Source of the DNA: Tritrichomonas musculus
Taxonomy: Eukaryota; Parabasalia; Tritrichomonadida; Tritrichomonadidae
DNA length: 64,000 bases
Reading direction: 5' to 3'
NCBI GenBank assembly: GCA_039105265.1
Contig: JAPFFF010000007.1
Coordinates: 4,092,001 to 4,156,000 of the forward strand
Below, piece by piece: positions 53,839-63,275 of this stretch. The notes below the pieces were generated by a model. The model was not told where the DNA came from. It saw only the letters and a list, made by a program, of their open reading frames with translations, and did not search any database. Position 1 is the first letter of the stretch, and each line of letters opens with the position of its first letter. The position numbers and the translations under genes were made by a program.

Positions 53839-56289
53839 TTAGGCCTTAAACACAGCTAATGTGGATCCGTTGATGATACCAGTTATGATACCCACTGTCA
53901 TACGATTTATTTTTGAGGTTATCGCGGTCTCACCAGTGAGTATCTTCAGTTTATTATCAGCGTTATCAATGAATACCTCATCCCCAATGGAATAGCATGA
54001 GGAGTCCTCAACCTTAACCATGTAATCCCCATGAGTGGCGAATGTGATACAACCATTGGCTTCATCGATTCTCACGCATATACCAACATACTCCTTCCAG
54101 GTACCAGTGGTCTTCACACTACATATGCAATCAGTGGTGTCAGCTTCAGTGCTAGGGACCCATTTCGAATCCTCACGATGATATACCTTACCGGTCATAT
54201 ATACTGGAGCTCCAATGACGAAATCGGTGATGGTGTTAACCGATGACTCGATTGGGGAGTAGTGGGTGATGGTTGTACTGGCGATTGCGTGAAGTTCATC
54301 AACATATGACTTCAATGCAAAGTTATCAGTCACATATTTCACCGAAGTAATCATATCATTGTTCACAGGTCGGTGGCGGATTAGTGTGATAGACGCATCA
54401 TATATATTGGTCAGTGTATCGTCTTCAGCTCTCAATGAGATAATATGGGTATTATAATTAATATTTATTAATGCACCACTGGTTGATTTGTAAATCATAT
54501 TCAAACTCTTAAATAAACTGTATCCGTATTCAGTCTCTTCATATGATGCATCATCAGCATTTCGTTTGAATTTGACGATAATAGTTTCGGTAGTGAATAC
54601 TTTCCTTACATCATCATCATCTGGGATTACACAACCACGATCATTCTGTGTACATTGAATTGTGATTTGTTGGGAACCTTCATTAGTAATACTCTCAGTT
54701 TTTACAAATGGTGATTCGATTTGAGCTTTAATGACATTCATTAACCATTGAGTATTGCCACTTGAATTATACACCATAAATTCACCACGATCATACCATA
54801 CAATATACGATCCATTATCTAACACCATTCTATATCCTCTCTTATATTTTTCATAAGGCTTGAATATCAAATCAAAGTGTTGTATATTGTTAATGTAATC
54901 TGTGTTAGAACCCCAATTAACATCAAATATCACATGTATATCGGTTTCTGGTAAGTATGGTTTTACAAATATATAATCACGAACTGGAACCGGATATTCA
55001 ATATTCAATTCAGTGCCATATAGTGCGGTACTCAGTGCAGATTCATTAACCAAATCTGTGGGTACCTCAGGGATATCCGTTTTGAGAGCGTACTCACCTA
55101 AGTTCGCAAGCTTCGCATACTCACTTAAGTTCGCAAGCTTCGCATACTTCCCATCAGCCACATCCTTGGTCTCATACTTATCTAATTCATATGCGAGCTC
55201 ATCTTCATCGACGAACTTCTCATCAGCCTGACCACTGGTATAATATGGTGTCAAGTCAACTGGTTCTGGGATATCCGTTTTGAGAGCATAAGTGTTCGAC
55301 ACATATCTAGCCGAATAGGTGTTTTTGTCTGTTGGTTCGACAGTTTTGGTTATTGAGCATGACAGTATTTCCGGTGTATCGCCAGTTCCTGGATTGATTA
55401 ATTCATGGCTTTGATACAGTATCCATAGACCAGAACTACTTCCGTCGATATGCAGTATCTGAGATGGTTGATTATCATCATCGTCATTGTACGAATAGTC
55501 TGCGTGAACATAATGGGCCGTATAGTAACTGTCTGATGAGACAATATCCAACCCATATTGCTCAATCAGTTCATGATATGTGTCGTAGTCCAAATCAGGA
55601 ATTGTATTATTGACGATTGTGAATTGGATAGTTGTTTGACCCTCGATAATCTCTGGGATATCGCTCTTCACTTGATCAATAGCATGGGTCATATCTGTTG
55701 TCAAAGCATATGGTTCCAAAGCTGTTGTCAATGCAGATCCATTAACCAAATCTGTGGGTATCTCAGGGAGGTCCTGGGTCTTCACATACTCACCTAAGTT
55801 CGCAAGCTTCGCATACTCGGACATATCTGGTAAGTCCTGGGTTTTGGCATACTCACCTAAGTTCGCAAGCTTCGCGTACGGTTCCAAAGCAGTACTCAAT
55901 GAATCACTCGTAACGATGTTCTCAGGGACCTCAGGTATTTCAGTGGATAGCGCACAGTTTTTGGCGATGTAATCACGTAATTCCCCAATGGCACCATCCA
56001 CATCTTCACTAGATGCGTACTTCAGCATCTCCGTATTGAAATCCTCGGTTTTCACATAGTCGAATAGCTGCGTTTGCAAAGCGTATGACTCAAGGTCCTT
56101 GGCTAAGGCATATTTTTCGAGTTGCTCACCAACTGTACTCGTAATGAGTTCCTTGATTTGCTCCTGGTTGGCACCAGTTATATTCGACCCATTATGACAC
56201 ATGCATGCATACTTTTTGATGTATTCTATTAGTAACTCGTCGATAGTGGCCGCTTTTATTGAAAATCCACTCTGTTCTATACTGAACAT
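53839..56289 (-). CDS. Tail-fibre-like protein (816 aa)
   Basis: N-terminus and C-terminal head nearly identical to the Pol-D fibre (26359-29358), with the same YAKLANLGEY and ALKTDIPEVP repeats in different number. The middle domain (VRDYIFVKPYLPETDIHVIF) instead matches Pol-B (713-2259) at about 95 percent of bases, not Pol-D. A mosaic attachment protein. Divergent from the repeat-module gene with 18 bases between ATGs. Confidence 0.75.
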   Translation of the reverse strand: MFSIEQSGFSIKAATIDELLIEYIKKYACMCHNGSNITGANQEQIKELITSTVGEQLEKYALAKDLESYALQTQLFDYVKTEDFNTEMLKYASSEDVDGAIGELRDYIAKNCALSTEIPEVPENIVTSDSLSTALEPYAKLANLGEYAKTQDLPDMSEYAKLANLGEYVKTQDLPEIPTDLVNGSALTTALEPYALTTDMTHAIDQVKSDIPEIIEGQTTIQFTIVNNTIPDLDYDTYHELIEQYGLDIVSSDSYYTAHYVHADYSYNDDDDNQPSQILHIDGSSSGLWILYQSHELINPGTGDTPEILSCSITKTVEPTDKNTYSARYVSNTYALKTDIPEPVDLTPYYTSGQADEKFVDEDELAYELDKYETKDVADGKYAKLANLSEYAKLANLGEYALKTDIPEVPTDLVNESALSTALYGTELNIEYPVPVRDYIFVKPYLPETDIHVIFDVNWGSNTDYINNIQHFDLIFKPYEKYKRGYRMVLDNGSYIVWYDRGEFMVYNSSGNTQWLMNVIKAQIESPFVKTESITNEGSQQITIQCTQNDRGCVIPDDDDVRKVFTTETIIVKFKRNADDASYEETEYGYSLFKSLNMIYKSTSGALININYNTHIISLRAEDDTLTNIYDASITLIRHRPVNNDMITSVKYVTDNFALKSYVDELHAIASTTITHYSPIESSVNTITDFVIGAPVYMTGKVYHREDSKWVPSTEADTTDCICSVKTTGTWKEYVGICVRIDEANGCITFATHGDYMVKVEDSSCYSIGDEVFIDNADNKLKILTGETAITSKINRMTVGIITGIINGSTLAVFKA

Positions 56290-56307
56290 TTACTATAAAA
56301 TAAAGGT

Positions 56308-58050
56308 ATGCTTACCCGTATTGATAATGAAGTCAAGAGCGCCAGAGACCGTAATATCCTTAAGTTTATATATACTGAATGCAAAGCAACAGATGAAACC
56401 ATCAACGCTATGATAGGTGTCATCAATGATAGAAATCTGTACGGTGATAAGGTGCTTAGTAAGTTCTTGGAGCTTAAGCGCGTATGGCCAAATCAAGGAT
56501 CAGATCCCATTGAGGCTGATCAAGTTGAACGTACTAAGGACCGTCTTTCGTGGAGGCTCCGAGAGTTCCAATATGAACTGGATAATTATTTGAAAAACTC
56601 CGAAGACCCAAGTAAATATGAATATTATCGGAATAAAGTCCAGAACAACAATCTCCGTGGTACTCTTAAGTTATTATATGTTATATGCGGTGTGTCAAAA
56701 GAAATCATCGATAATATGATACATGTCATCAATAATCCAGATCTGTACAATGATGAGATACGACAGTCGCTCAAAAACATAGATGATATGTGTAATGGAT
56801 TCAACAGGAATAACGCTGGTGTGAAACAAACTTTGAAGCAAAGACTTAAAAATGATGCCGAGACTTACTTCACAAATCCGAATCTATATTTGATATCCCA
56901 ACCGAAACCCCCAGGAGATCCAATCCAGGAGATCCAAGCGAAGTCCCTATCGATACCATTATCGGAATTTCCTGAAGTGGAACCTCCAGGAGATCCAAGC
57001 GAAGTCCCTAGCGAAGTCCCTAGCGAAGTCCCTATCGTGGCACCCCAAGGAGATCCAAGTGAAGAGGAGGCTTATAGTGAAGTCCCCTACAAATACCGCG
57101 AGCTTCTTAAGTTTTTATCTAGTGAATGCGGTGTATCAGATGAAACCATCGATAATATGATATATGTCATCAATAATTCAGACTTGTACGTCGATGAGAT
57201 AGTAAATGCTATCGATGGGATGAGGCAAGATTGTGTACGCACCGACTTTAATGATCCTAGGTCTGTTCAAAGTTTGAAGAACCTCCTTACGCTGAAAGCT
57301 TCAATTTACTTCAGAAATCCGAATAAATATTTGAAACCCCAAGCGAAGTCCCAGTCGAAGCCCAAAGCGGAACCCAAAGGAGATACAAGCGAAGTCCCTA
57401 GCGAAGTCCCTATCGTAGCACCCCAACCGAAACCCCCACAGGAGATCCAAGCGAAGTCCCTATCGATACCATTATCGGAGTTTCCTCAAGGAGATCCACT
57501 CGTGGAACCCCAAGGAGATTCAAGCGAAGTCCCTAGCGAAGTCCCTATCGAGGAACCCCAAGGAGATCCACTCGTGGAACCTCCAGGGGAAGACTCAGGT
57601 GAAGACTCAGGTGAAGACTCAGGTGAAGACTCAGGGGAAGCCTCAGGGGAAGAGGAGGATAGTAGTAAAGTCCCGTACAGTAAGCTTCTTGATTACCGTA
57701 AGCTTCTTGAGTATTTATCTAGTAAATGCGATGTATCAGAGGAAGTCATCACTAATATTCGACATATCATCTATTATCCAGATTCGTACGAGACTGAGAT
57801 AGTAAATGCGATTGGTGAGATGAGTCAAGCTTTGGTAAGCACCGACTTTAATAATCCTAGTCAGGTTGACAAGTTGAAGAAAAGGCTTACGAAATATGTC
57901 GAGACTTACTTCACAAATCCGAATCTATATTTGATATCCCAACAGAAACCCCCAGGAGATCCAAGCGAAGTCCCTAGCGAAGTCCCTATCGATACCATTA
58001 TCGGATTTTCCTGGATTGGAATCTCCAGGAGATCCAAGCGAAGTCCCTAG
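56308..58050 (+). CDS. Repeat-module structural protein, proximal part
   Basis: 580 aa with four about 95-residue helical modules (ILKFIYTECKATDETINAMI; LLYVICGVSKEIIDNMIHVI; LLKFLSSECGVSDETIDNMI; LLEYLSSKCDVSEEVITNIR), each ending near YL-xQ, separated by Pro-rich linkers (PSEVPSEVPIVAPQGD) and an acidic GEDSGEDSGEDSGEDSGEAS repeat from a 15-bp tandem repeat. Counterpart of 24337-26340, which has five, plus two more in the next frame. Overlaps the following frame. Confidence 0.65.
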   Translation: MLTRIDNEVKSARDRNILKFIYTECKATDETINAMIGVINDRNLYGDKVLSKFLELKRVWPNQGSDPIEADQVERTKDRLSWRLREFQYELDNYLKNSEDPSKYEYYRNKVQNNNLRGTLKLLYVICGVSKEIIDNMIHVINNPDLYNDEIRQSLKNIDDMCNGFNRNNAGVKQTLKQRLKNDAETYFTNPNLYLISQPKPPGDPIQEIQAKSLSIPLSEFPEVEPPGDPSEVPSEVPSEVPIVAPQGDPSEEEAYSEVPYKYRELLKFLSSECGVSDETIDNMIYVINNSDLYVDEIVNAIDGMRQDCVRTDFNDPRSVQSLKNLLTLKASIYFRNPNKYLKPQAKSQSKPKAEPKGDTSEVPSEVPIVAPQPKPPQEIQAKSLSIPLSEFPQGDPLVEPQGDSSEVPSEVPIEEPQGDPLVEPPGEDSGEDSGEDSGEDSGEASGEEEDSSKVPYSKLLDYRKLLEYLSSKCDVSEEVITNIRHIIYYPDSYETEIVNAIGEMSQALVSTDFNNPSQVDKLKKRLTKYVETYFTNPNLYLISQQKPPGDPSEVPSEVPIDTIIGFSWIGISRRSKRSP

Positions 58051-60109
58051 CGAAGTCCCAATCGAGGACACCCCTGATTATAATGCTAATCCCAATAGAC
58101 AACCCGTTAATCCAGAATTTGAGGAGGAAGAGGAGGAGGAGGCGGAATCCCAATCGATGTCAAATATATTCCCAGAAATCGGAACTCGTGCAGATAGGAT
58201 TGATCAGGATATGGACATGCTGCGCACAAAGCGTATTCTCCCTGATGATATCATTGAGGTACTACCCAAATACTATCGCATTGCGGATGACCCCGAATGT
58301 GCACCTCGTGAACTTAACCAGTTTGAGATTCGGGAGGTTCGAGATATGGTTGATGACATCATACATAACTTGGATTCAATCGCAGAAGATCGATCGCTTA
58401 CCATAAAGACTCCAAAAGCAGAAGCCGAGGTGTCAAATATACAAAAGTATATCAGTAAGATTAGGGTCTATGAGGGTATCGAATCTGATATCGAAGCTGA
58501 TTTCGAAAAAGATGTCAATCGCGAGAATACAAATAATAACATTTTTTCTACACCTAAAGAACACATGTCCCATAAAACCAGTAAGGCTACTAAAGCAATT
58601 GATGATGATGATGATGGAATTATCGATATTGGTGATGGTGAGGAGGATGAGGATGAAGGTGATACTGAGGCTGCGTCTGATGCTGAGGCTGAGGCACCTA
58701 CTCTAGCTAAATATAAATATGTTAGGACACCTGTTAAACCTCCGATTGCATACGGTGGGAAATCACTTAAGGAAGTACCAGGTTCGGTACACAGACCAAA
58801 ATCCAAATATACTAAAGAACAACAATATGACTATGTAAGGGTGCCTATTGAATCACGAAGTGGTCTCATGGGTAAGCGTTCAGGTAAAGACTTTACAAAT
58901 GTTAAAGGCCATTTAGACAAGTTTGGCAATCTCGCACTCTCAGCTGATTCTTCAGCTTTCAAGAAGAACTTCCTAGATATGGTCATAAATGGTAACTTTC
59001 GAGTTAAGTACATTCCAGCAGCAGCAGCTCGTGATACCGCGGAGGAATATTGTTTGAAACATCTTGATGAGAATGGAGTTCCCAAGTACAGATTATTACC
59101 AACCAACAGTGTTGACCCATTAGGAAATAATATTACAGACCTTAATGGTGACCGTGTTGATGATATCGTACTTGTTGATAAACGTGGAACTCCAGCTATA
59201 GTCAACGGTTACAAATTAGTCCATGCATCTCCTTATAAGAAGGTCTGGAAAACAATTTGTAATACAAAGGCTAAGCGTCAAGCAACTCCATTTAATGTAT
59301 GGCTTATGCAGCAATTTAATAAGGATGTTGCCAATGTCGATTGGGATCGTGGTGAATATATATTGAAGAAATCCCAGGACTTGAATACTCTAGAAACTGC
59401 ATATGGTGATCTCGGTCTTGGAAAGGCACGTATTAGTAAACGTTTATCACCTAACAGTTATTGGGCATCCCTGTTCTCTCACATATGGAAGATATTCTGG
59501 TCCAACAATACTTATAATAAGTATATCAAAATCAGGAAACTGACCAATTTTCTAACGGTATGCAACGCCATATATGTCTATTACTTTGACATTCCTATGA
59601 AACTAGCTGTTGAGAAAAAGTCTGCTAGAGGCAAATCATTCAACTACCCAGATTGGTCGAATTGGAGGAGTACTCATAAACAAACTTATCAAAAGGGTGT
59701 CGGTCCTAAGGTCCAAGCCTGGATTAAAATTATTGACAAGGCAATTAACCGTAAAACTGGTGACCTAAAGAAAGGAGATGTACCCAATGAGCTTAGCGAC
59801 ATGTTAGATTTCGTAGAGGAAGTTGTATTTCAATGGGGATTTGGATATACATTCGATGAGGGAATCAAGCCAGATACTAAAAATAAAACTTCATTTTATG
59901 GAAATCTAGTTACGTTCGCACGAACAGCCCCGCCAGTCGAATTGAAGAAAGCTCGCCAAGGATTTATTGATAACATCAATGCGTTAATCGAATATGAATT
60001 ATACGGAGAGGGTAGTGGATATATTGAGATGAAAACCCAAAATAAGCTAGAAAGGGACTCTAGGAAAAATAAAGCTATGCAATACAATGTTACATATGAA
60101 GGTGAATAA
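58016..60109 (+). CDS. Repeat-module structural protein, conserved C-terminal domain
   Basis: 697-codon frame without a native ATG at its left edge. A Glu/Asp-rich region (DDDDDGIIDIGDGEEDEDEG, about 200) is followed by the conserved domain: YIPAAAARDTAEEYC, TDLNGDRVDDIVLVDKRGTP, VNGYKLVHASPYKK, RISKRLSPNSYWASLFSHIW. The NGD loop may bind calcium. Counterpart of the C-terminal part of 21722-24340; the first 270 residues differ from it. Confidence 0.65.
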   Translation: MESPGDPSEVPSEVPIEDTPDYNANPNRQPVNPEFEEEEEEEAESQSMSNIFPEIGTRADRIDQDMDMLRTKRILPDDIIEVLPKYYRIADDPECAPRELNQFEIREVRDMVDDIIHNLDSIAEDRSLTIKTPKAEAEVSNIQKYISKIRVYEGIESDIEADFEKDVNRENTNNNIFSTPKEHMSHKTSKATKAIDDDDDGIIDIGDGEEDEDEGDTEAASDAEAEAPTLAKYKYVRTPVKPPIAYGGKSLKEVPGSVHRPKSKYTKEQQYDYVRVPIESRSGLMGKRSGKDFTNVKGHLDKFGNLALSADSSAFKKNFLDMVINGNFRVKYIPAAAARDTAEEYCLKHLDENGVPKYRLLPTNSVDPLGNNITDLNGDRVDDIVLVDKRGTPAIVNGYKLVHASPYKKVWKTICNTKAKRQATPFNVWLMQQFNKDVANVDWDRGEYILKKSQDLNTLETAYGDLGLGKARISKRLSPNSYWASLFSHIWKIFWSNNTYNKYIKIRKLTNFLTVCNAIYVYYFDIPMKLAVEKKSARGKSFNYPDWSNWRSTHKQTYQKGVGPKVQAWIKIIDKAINRKTGDLKKGDVPNELSDMLDFVEEVVFQWGFGYTFDEGIKPDTKNKTSFYGNLVTFARTAPPVELKKARQGFIDNINALIEYELYGEGSGYIEMKTQNKLERDSRKNKAMQYNVTYEGE

Positions 60110-60116
60110 ACATGTA

Positions 60117-61688
60117 CTATGGTTTGAATTGGTCAAAGAAATTCTCACGCTTTTGGCTGTGTTTGGATTTTATTTTTGTATTGCGTTTGCGCCTACGAGG
60201 TGGCTCGATTGCCTCTGGCTCTGGCTTGGCCTCTGGCTTGGCCTCTGGCTCGGCCTCTGGCTCAACTTCCTCCTCATATTGGGAACTCAGTTCCTGTTCA
60301 CTATATTCATCACTGCGCTCAGGCGGCATTTCATACTCAAATGTGGTGTCCATGGTATTACCCTTGAATTGGGGTGTGAATTTCTCCCGATATGGTTTAA
60401 ATGATTTACCGAATTTCACCGAACTGGAATGCTTTGGAACTGATACCCTAGATGATACTCTAGATGAACGCTTAGGTGTTCTAGTATTGGAGTTGTCTTG
60501 AGATTCATATGAGTACTGATCCCGATCGCGAGTTCTATCTCTAAGCCCTCTCTGTGAATCACCCCCAAAGGGGTTGAGAGCTGTCGCATCATCCCCGGAG
60601 GGGCTGAGAGCTTTGGCATGAAATGCCTCAGGAACGAAGTTCCGTCGCGCATCATCACTGGAATACTCATCCCCGGAGAGGCTGAGAGCCTGTGCTGGAT
60701 GTCCCTGTGAGTGCCTCTGCGATTGCTGTTGCTGCTGCTTACGTCGTATATCAGTCATTGCGCGTTTCCCAACTCGATATTCTTGTAATGAACCATTTGT
60801 TTTTCGAGCAACAACGGATTTCGTCCCTGGTCTCTTATCGGTGGACATATATACCCCATTTGGGCTAACCTTTGGCTGATTTCGCACCTCATTATCCCTA
60901 TATTCAGCTTCACGTGGGTCATATGGATTTTGCTCATGATCGCTACTCTCACTAGCTTCATCACTCCTAGCACTCCTAACCTCACCCCCAGAGGGGCTGA
61001 GAGCTGTCGCATCATCACTGCTGTACTCATTAGATATAAGCTTTTTCCGAGGGTGATATGTTGTGTGCTTGTGATACCAATCTTTAATCCTTCGCTTGAA
61101 TGGGGAAGTCTCATCATTGACCATAATCCTTTTACGAGGTGGGGATCTACCAAAAACCGCATCATTTGTGAATGAAAATTGTATGGGTTTTGGACCACTA
61201 TCTGGCTGAGCTGTCTGATTCACCTGGAATAGCGGAAGTTGTTCAAAGCAATATATGGTTGGTAACAGTAATGGGTTTGAATAAACCGATATCTCGAACC
61301 CTATTGGGTGATCACCAGGTGACTTAGTTGTGTTTGCAAGAACTGTATCCTTGAAATATTTTCTGGGGTAGGCTATATATGAATTTGCTCTGAGTCTATT
61401 ATTATTGGGTCCCCGAACTAGGATCATGCAATAATCATTCTTCGAGGCCACAAATTTGGATCTCCAGATGTATGTAGGGACATCTTCATACGAATTCATT
61501 GTGAATGTAGCTCCGACTTTATCAATCGTATAGTCATGAACGACTGGTGGTGGAACTAAATCACGTGGGAAATATAATTTGGTAACCTTATCAACATCGA
61601 GGTACACAGCTGATAAATATTTTGAGTATGGCAATTCGCGATATTGACCTGGTTTCATATTATAAACATCTAAGTATTCATCAAGCAT
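60117..61688 (-). CDS. 523-aa protein: conserved head plus low-complexity tail, rich in hairpin units
   Basis: The head (about 1-170) is distantly like that of 20343-21719 (GQY, LVPPPVVHDY, LLPTIYC). QPKVSPNGVYMSTDKRPGTK and KTNGSLQEYRV are shared blocks. The tail has Gln-, Glu- and Pro/Glu-repeats (EAEPEAKPEAKPEPE). At least four type D units (60563-60573, 60593-60603, 60671-60681, 60986-60996) and two other hairpins (60615-60627, 60631-60643) code ALSPSGD-like and neighbouring residues. TTTATTTTTG box at 61694-61703. Confidence 0.6.
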   Translation of the reverse strand: MLDEYLDVYNMKPGQYRELPYSKYLSAVYLDVDKVTKLYFPRDLVPPPVVHDYTIDKVGATFTMNSYEDVPTYIWRSKFVASKNDYCMILVRGPNNNRLRANSYIAYPRKYFKDTVLANTTKSPGDHPIGFEISVYSNPLLLPTIYCFEQLPLFQVNQTAQPDSGPKPIQFSFTNDAVFGRSPPRKRIMVNDETSPFKRRIKDWYHKHTTYHPRKKLISNEYSSDDATALSPSGGEVRSARSDEASESSDHEQNPYDPREAEYRDNEVRNQPKVSPNGVYMSTDKRPGTKSVVARKTNGSLQEYRVGKRAMTDIRRKQQQQQSQRHSQGHPAQALSLSGDEYSSDDARRNFVPEAFHAKALSPSGDDATALNPFGGDSQRGLRDRTRDRDQYSYESQDNSNTRTPKRSSRVSSRVSVPKHSSSVKFGKSFKPYREKFTPQFKGNTMDTTFEYEMPPERSDEYSEQELSSQYEEEVEPEAEPEAKPEAKPEPEAIEPPRRRKRNTKIKSKHSQKRENFFDQFKP

Positions 61689-61726
61689 TTACCCAAAAAT
61701 AAACTCCTATATGGGCCATACTGTGG

Positions 61727-62059
61727 TCAATAGATTAGCAAGCACGATAGCACGAATGCATCGGGTTTTATCTCATTACCATACAGGTCTGTGAACCATA
61801 TTTTGAAATCCCGCTTGGTTCTATTGAGCATCTCATATTTGCGATACTTGGTTTGCCGTCTGTTGGCTAGCATTATGAAGTGGTCACAGTATGGGTCGAA
61901 TTCTACAATATCCGAGTGTACCATCAAATCACCGATGATGGTCTTATTCAGGATAGCTCCCACATACTGCACTACGATGTACTTCTTATTGCGACTATAT
62001 ATGAAGTCCTCAGGTAGCTTAAACTCGGTGGTCTGTGTATGGAAATAGCGCTTTGGCAT
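61727..62059 (-). CDS. 110-aa conserved protein
   Basis: Protein identical to 19972-20304; DNA differs at few sites. Adjacent to the integrase gene in both elements, 3 bases apart. Unknown virion or integration-related function. Confidence 0.65.
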   Translation of the reverse strand: MPKRYFHTQTTEFKLPEDFIYSRNKKYIVVQYVGAILNKTIIGDLMVHSDIVEFDPYCDHFIMLANRRQTKYRKYEMLNRTKRDFKIWFTDLYGNEIKPDAFVLSCLLIY

Positions 62060-62062
62060 TTA

Positions 62063-62287
62063 TTAGATAGCAAAGTACTGCTTATAGTCTTCACCTAGTG
62101 ATGCATAATTGGGTGCCACGAATCGGGTATACATAATGGGGACAGTTACGGTAGCTCGCTCATCATCAGTCTTAGGCGTTCGACCAGTTTTGGTTTTGGT
62201 ATACGGTACATAGAACGCAGTTCCTGCTTGATTATCATCATTCAACTGGAATCTACGATATGGCTTCAGCAATTTGCATTCGACGTT
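62063..62287 (-). CDS. DDE integrase, C-terminal end (cut by Pol-F)
   Basis: Matches the last about 75 codons of 18742-19968 (LKPYRRFQLNDDNQAGTAFY). Pol-F entered at 62287/62288; the catalytic core should lie beyond it, outside the window. Confidence 0.85.
   Translation of the reverse strand, partial: NVECKLLKPYRRFQLNDDNQAGTAFYVPYTKTKTGRTPKTDDERATVTVPIMYTRFVAPNYASLGEDYKQYFAI
62282..62287. repeat. Target site of Pol-F, left copy (GACGTT)
   Basis: Last six bases of integrase sequence before the AGAGAGTAAGGGTG terminus; they agree with the intact gene in Pol-D, which fixes the border. Confidence 0.75.
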
Positions 62288-62475
62288 AGAGAGTAAGGGT
62301 GTTGATTTGGGAGGTCAGATAAATTTTAAAGTTAACGGTCGCCACTTTTGATCTTCATCTTTGAATCTTCATCTTTGAATCTTCATCTTTGAATTTACAT
62401 CTTTGAACTTGTTTAGTAGTATATATCAGTCGGTTTCCGTCGGGCTAAAGCCCACCGTCAACACGACTAATGACC
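62288..62475 (+). repeat. Pol-F left terminal region
   Basis: Contains four TTCATCTTTGAA-type units (62353-62408), TTTAGTAGTATATATC, and a hairpin GGGCTAAAGCCC. Mirrors 11649-11751. Confidence 0.75.
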
Positions 62476-62539
62476 AAAAATAACAACAACGAAAAATAGA
62501 ACTTTCAAAAATTTTTTATTTTTTTATCAGCAATTTATA

Positions 62540-62746
62540 ATGTCAAACCAAGCCGAACAATTAAGCATCCTCATTAATAGAATCAACAAAAAGCTAAAAG
62601 GTTGGAGACCTGCATTAAAATACCTCTACGATAATGATGATATCATAGATGAAGTACTAAAAGAGATAAATCACTTTATTGAACAACTAAAGAAATTCAA
62701 CGGTCCTGCTGAATTAATTGCTGAACTTGAAGAACTCATTTATTAA
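62540..62746 (+). CDS. 68-aa helical protein
   Basis: MSNQAEQLSILINRINKKLK then an acidic helix ending LIAELEELIY. Preceded by TTTTTTATC (62520-62528), a set I box. It occupies the place of the 32-aa coiled coil in Pol-B but shows no clear similarity. Function unknown. Confidence 0.55.
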   Translation: MSNQAEQLSILINRINKKLKGWRPALKYLYDNDDIIDEVLKEINHFIEQLKKFNGPAELIAELEELIY

Positions 62747-62816
62747 AAAGATATCTGAAGTGTCTTCAATGACGTTTTTATTTTTGTTTTTTGTTTTTTA
62801 ATTTCACTCTAAAGAT

Positions 62817-63275
62817 ATGTCAACACCAAAAGTTTATGATTACATTAATTCACTTATTGAAATGTTGGATGAATCAGAGAAGTTCAAACAATGTGATTTC
62901 TCAATATTGTGTGATAGATATCCAATACCTTGTGGAAAGGCTGCATATAAATCTAAAGTGATATACATATCATTGAAGAACAAAGATAATGCATTTAAAC
63001 GATTATATCATGATGAGATTATTAAACTCGGGCTCGAATATATAACATTAACATCAAATGTTAGAAGAAGAATATCAACAACATCTATTGAGTTCTTCGT
63101 TGAAGGCTCAAATGAAGAACAATCATTTAAAGAATACAAGTATTATAATTACAGTATCAGGAAAGTTAATGATAAGAAAACAAAAGAACTCATTGAACAA
63201 ATGAGACAAAAATATAATATCAATACACCACAACTGTTTGTTGGTGTTCAACAACAAATTGTATTAGATGAATGA
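62817..63275 (+). CDS. 152-aa TIR-proximal protein
   Basis: About 90 percent identical to 11035-11493. Same blocks (QCDFSILCDRYPIP, LTSNVRRRIS, EFFVEG, YKYYNYSIRK). Overlaps the ATPase gene tail to tail by 12 bases. Confidence 0.75.
   Translation: MSTPKVYDYINSLIEMLDESEKFKQCDFSILCDRYPIPCGKAAYKSKVIYISLKNKDNAFKRLYHDEIIKLGLEYITLTSNVRRRISTTSIEFFVEGSNEEQSFKEYKYYNYSIRKVNDKKTKELIEQMRQKYNINTPQLFVGVQQQIVLDE

Larger units (their letters stand above)
45510..62287. mobile_element. Pol-E: Maverick/Polinton, left 16.8 kb up to the Pol-F insertion
   Basis: Begins AGTAGTGATGGGTG at 45510. Gene order mirrors the right half of Pol-D: 100-aa, KilA-N, 184-aa, polymerase, fibre, repeat-module proteins, head-plus-tail protein, 110-aa, integrase (cut by Pol-F). 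The remainder, with capsid and ATPase genes, should lie beyond Pol-F. Same subfamily as Pol-D, many stretches above 95 percent identical, so young. Besides the insertion perhaps about one break; otherwise open. Confidence 0.92.
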
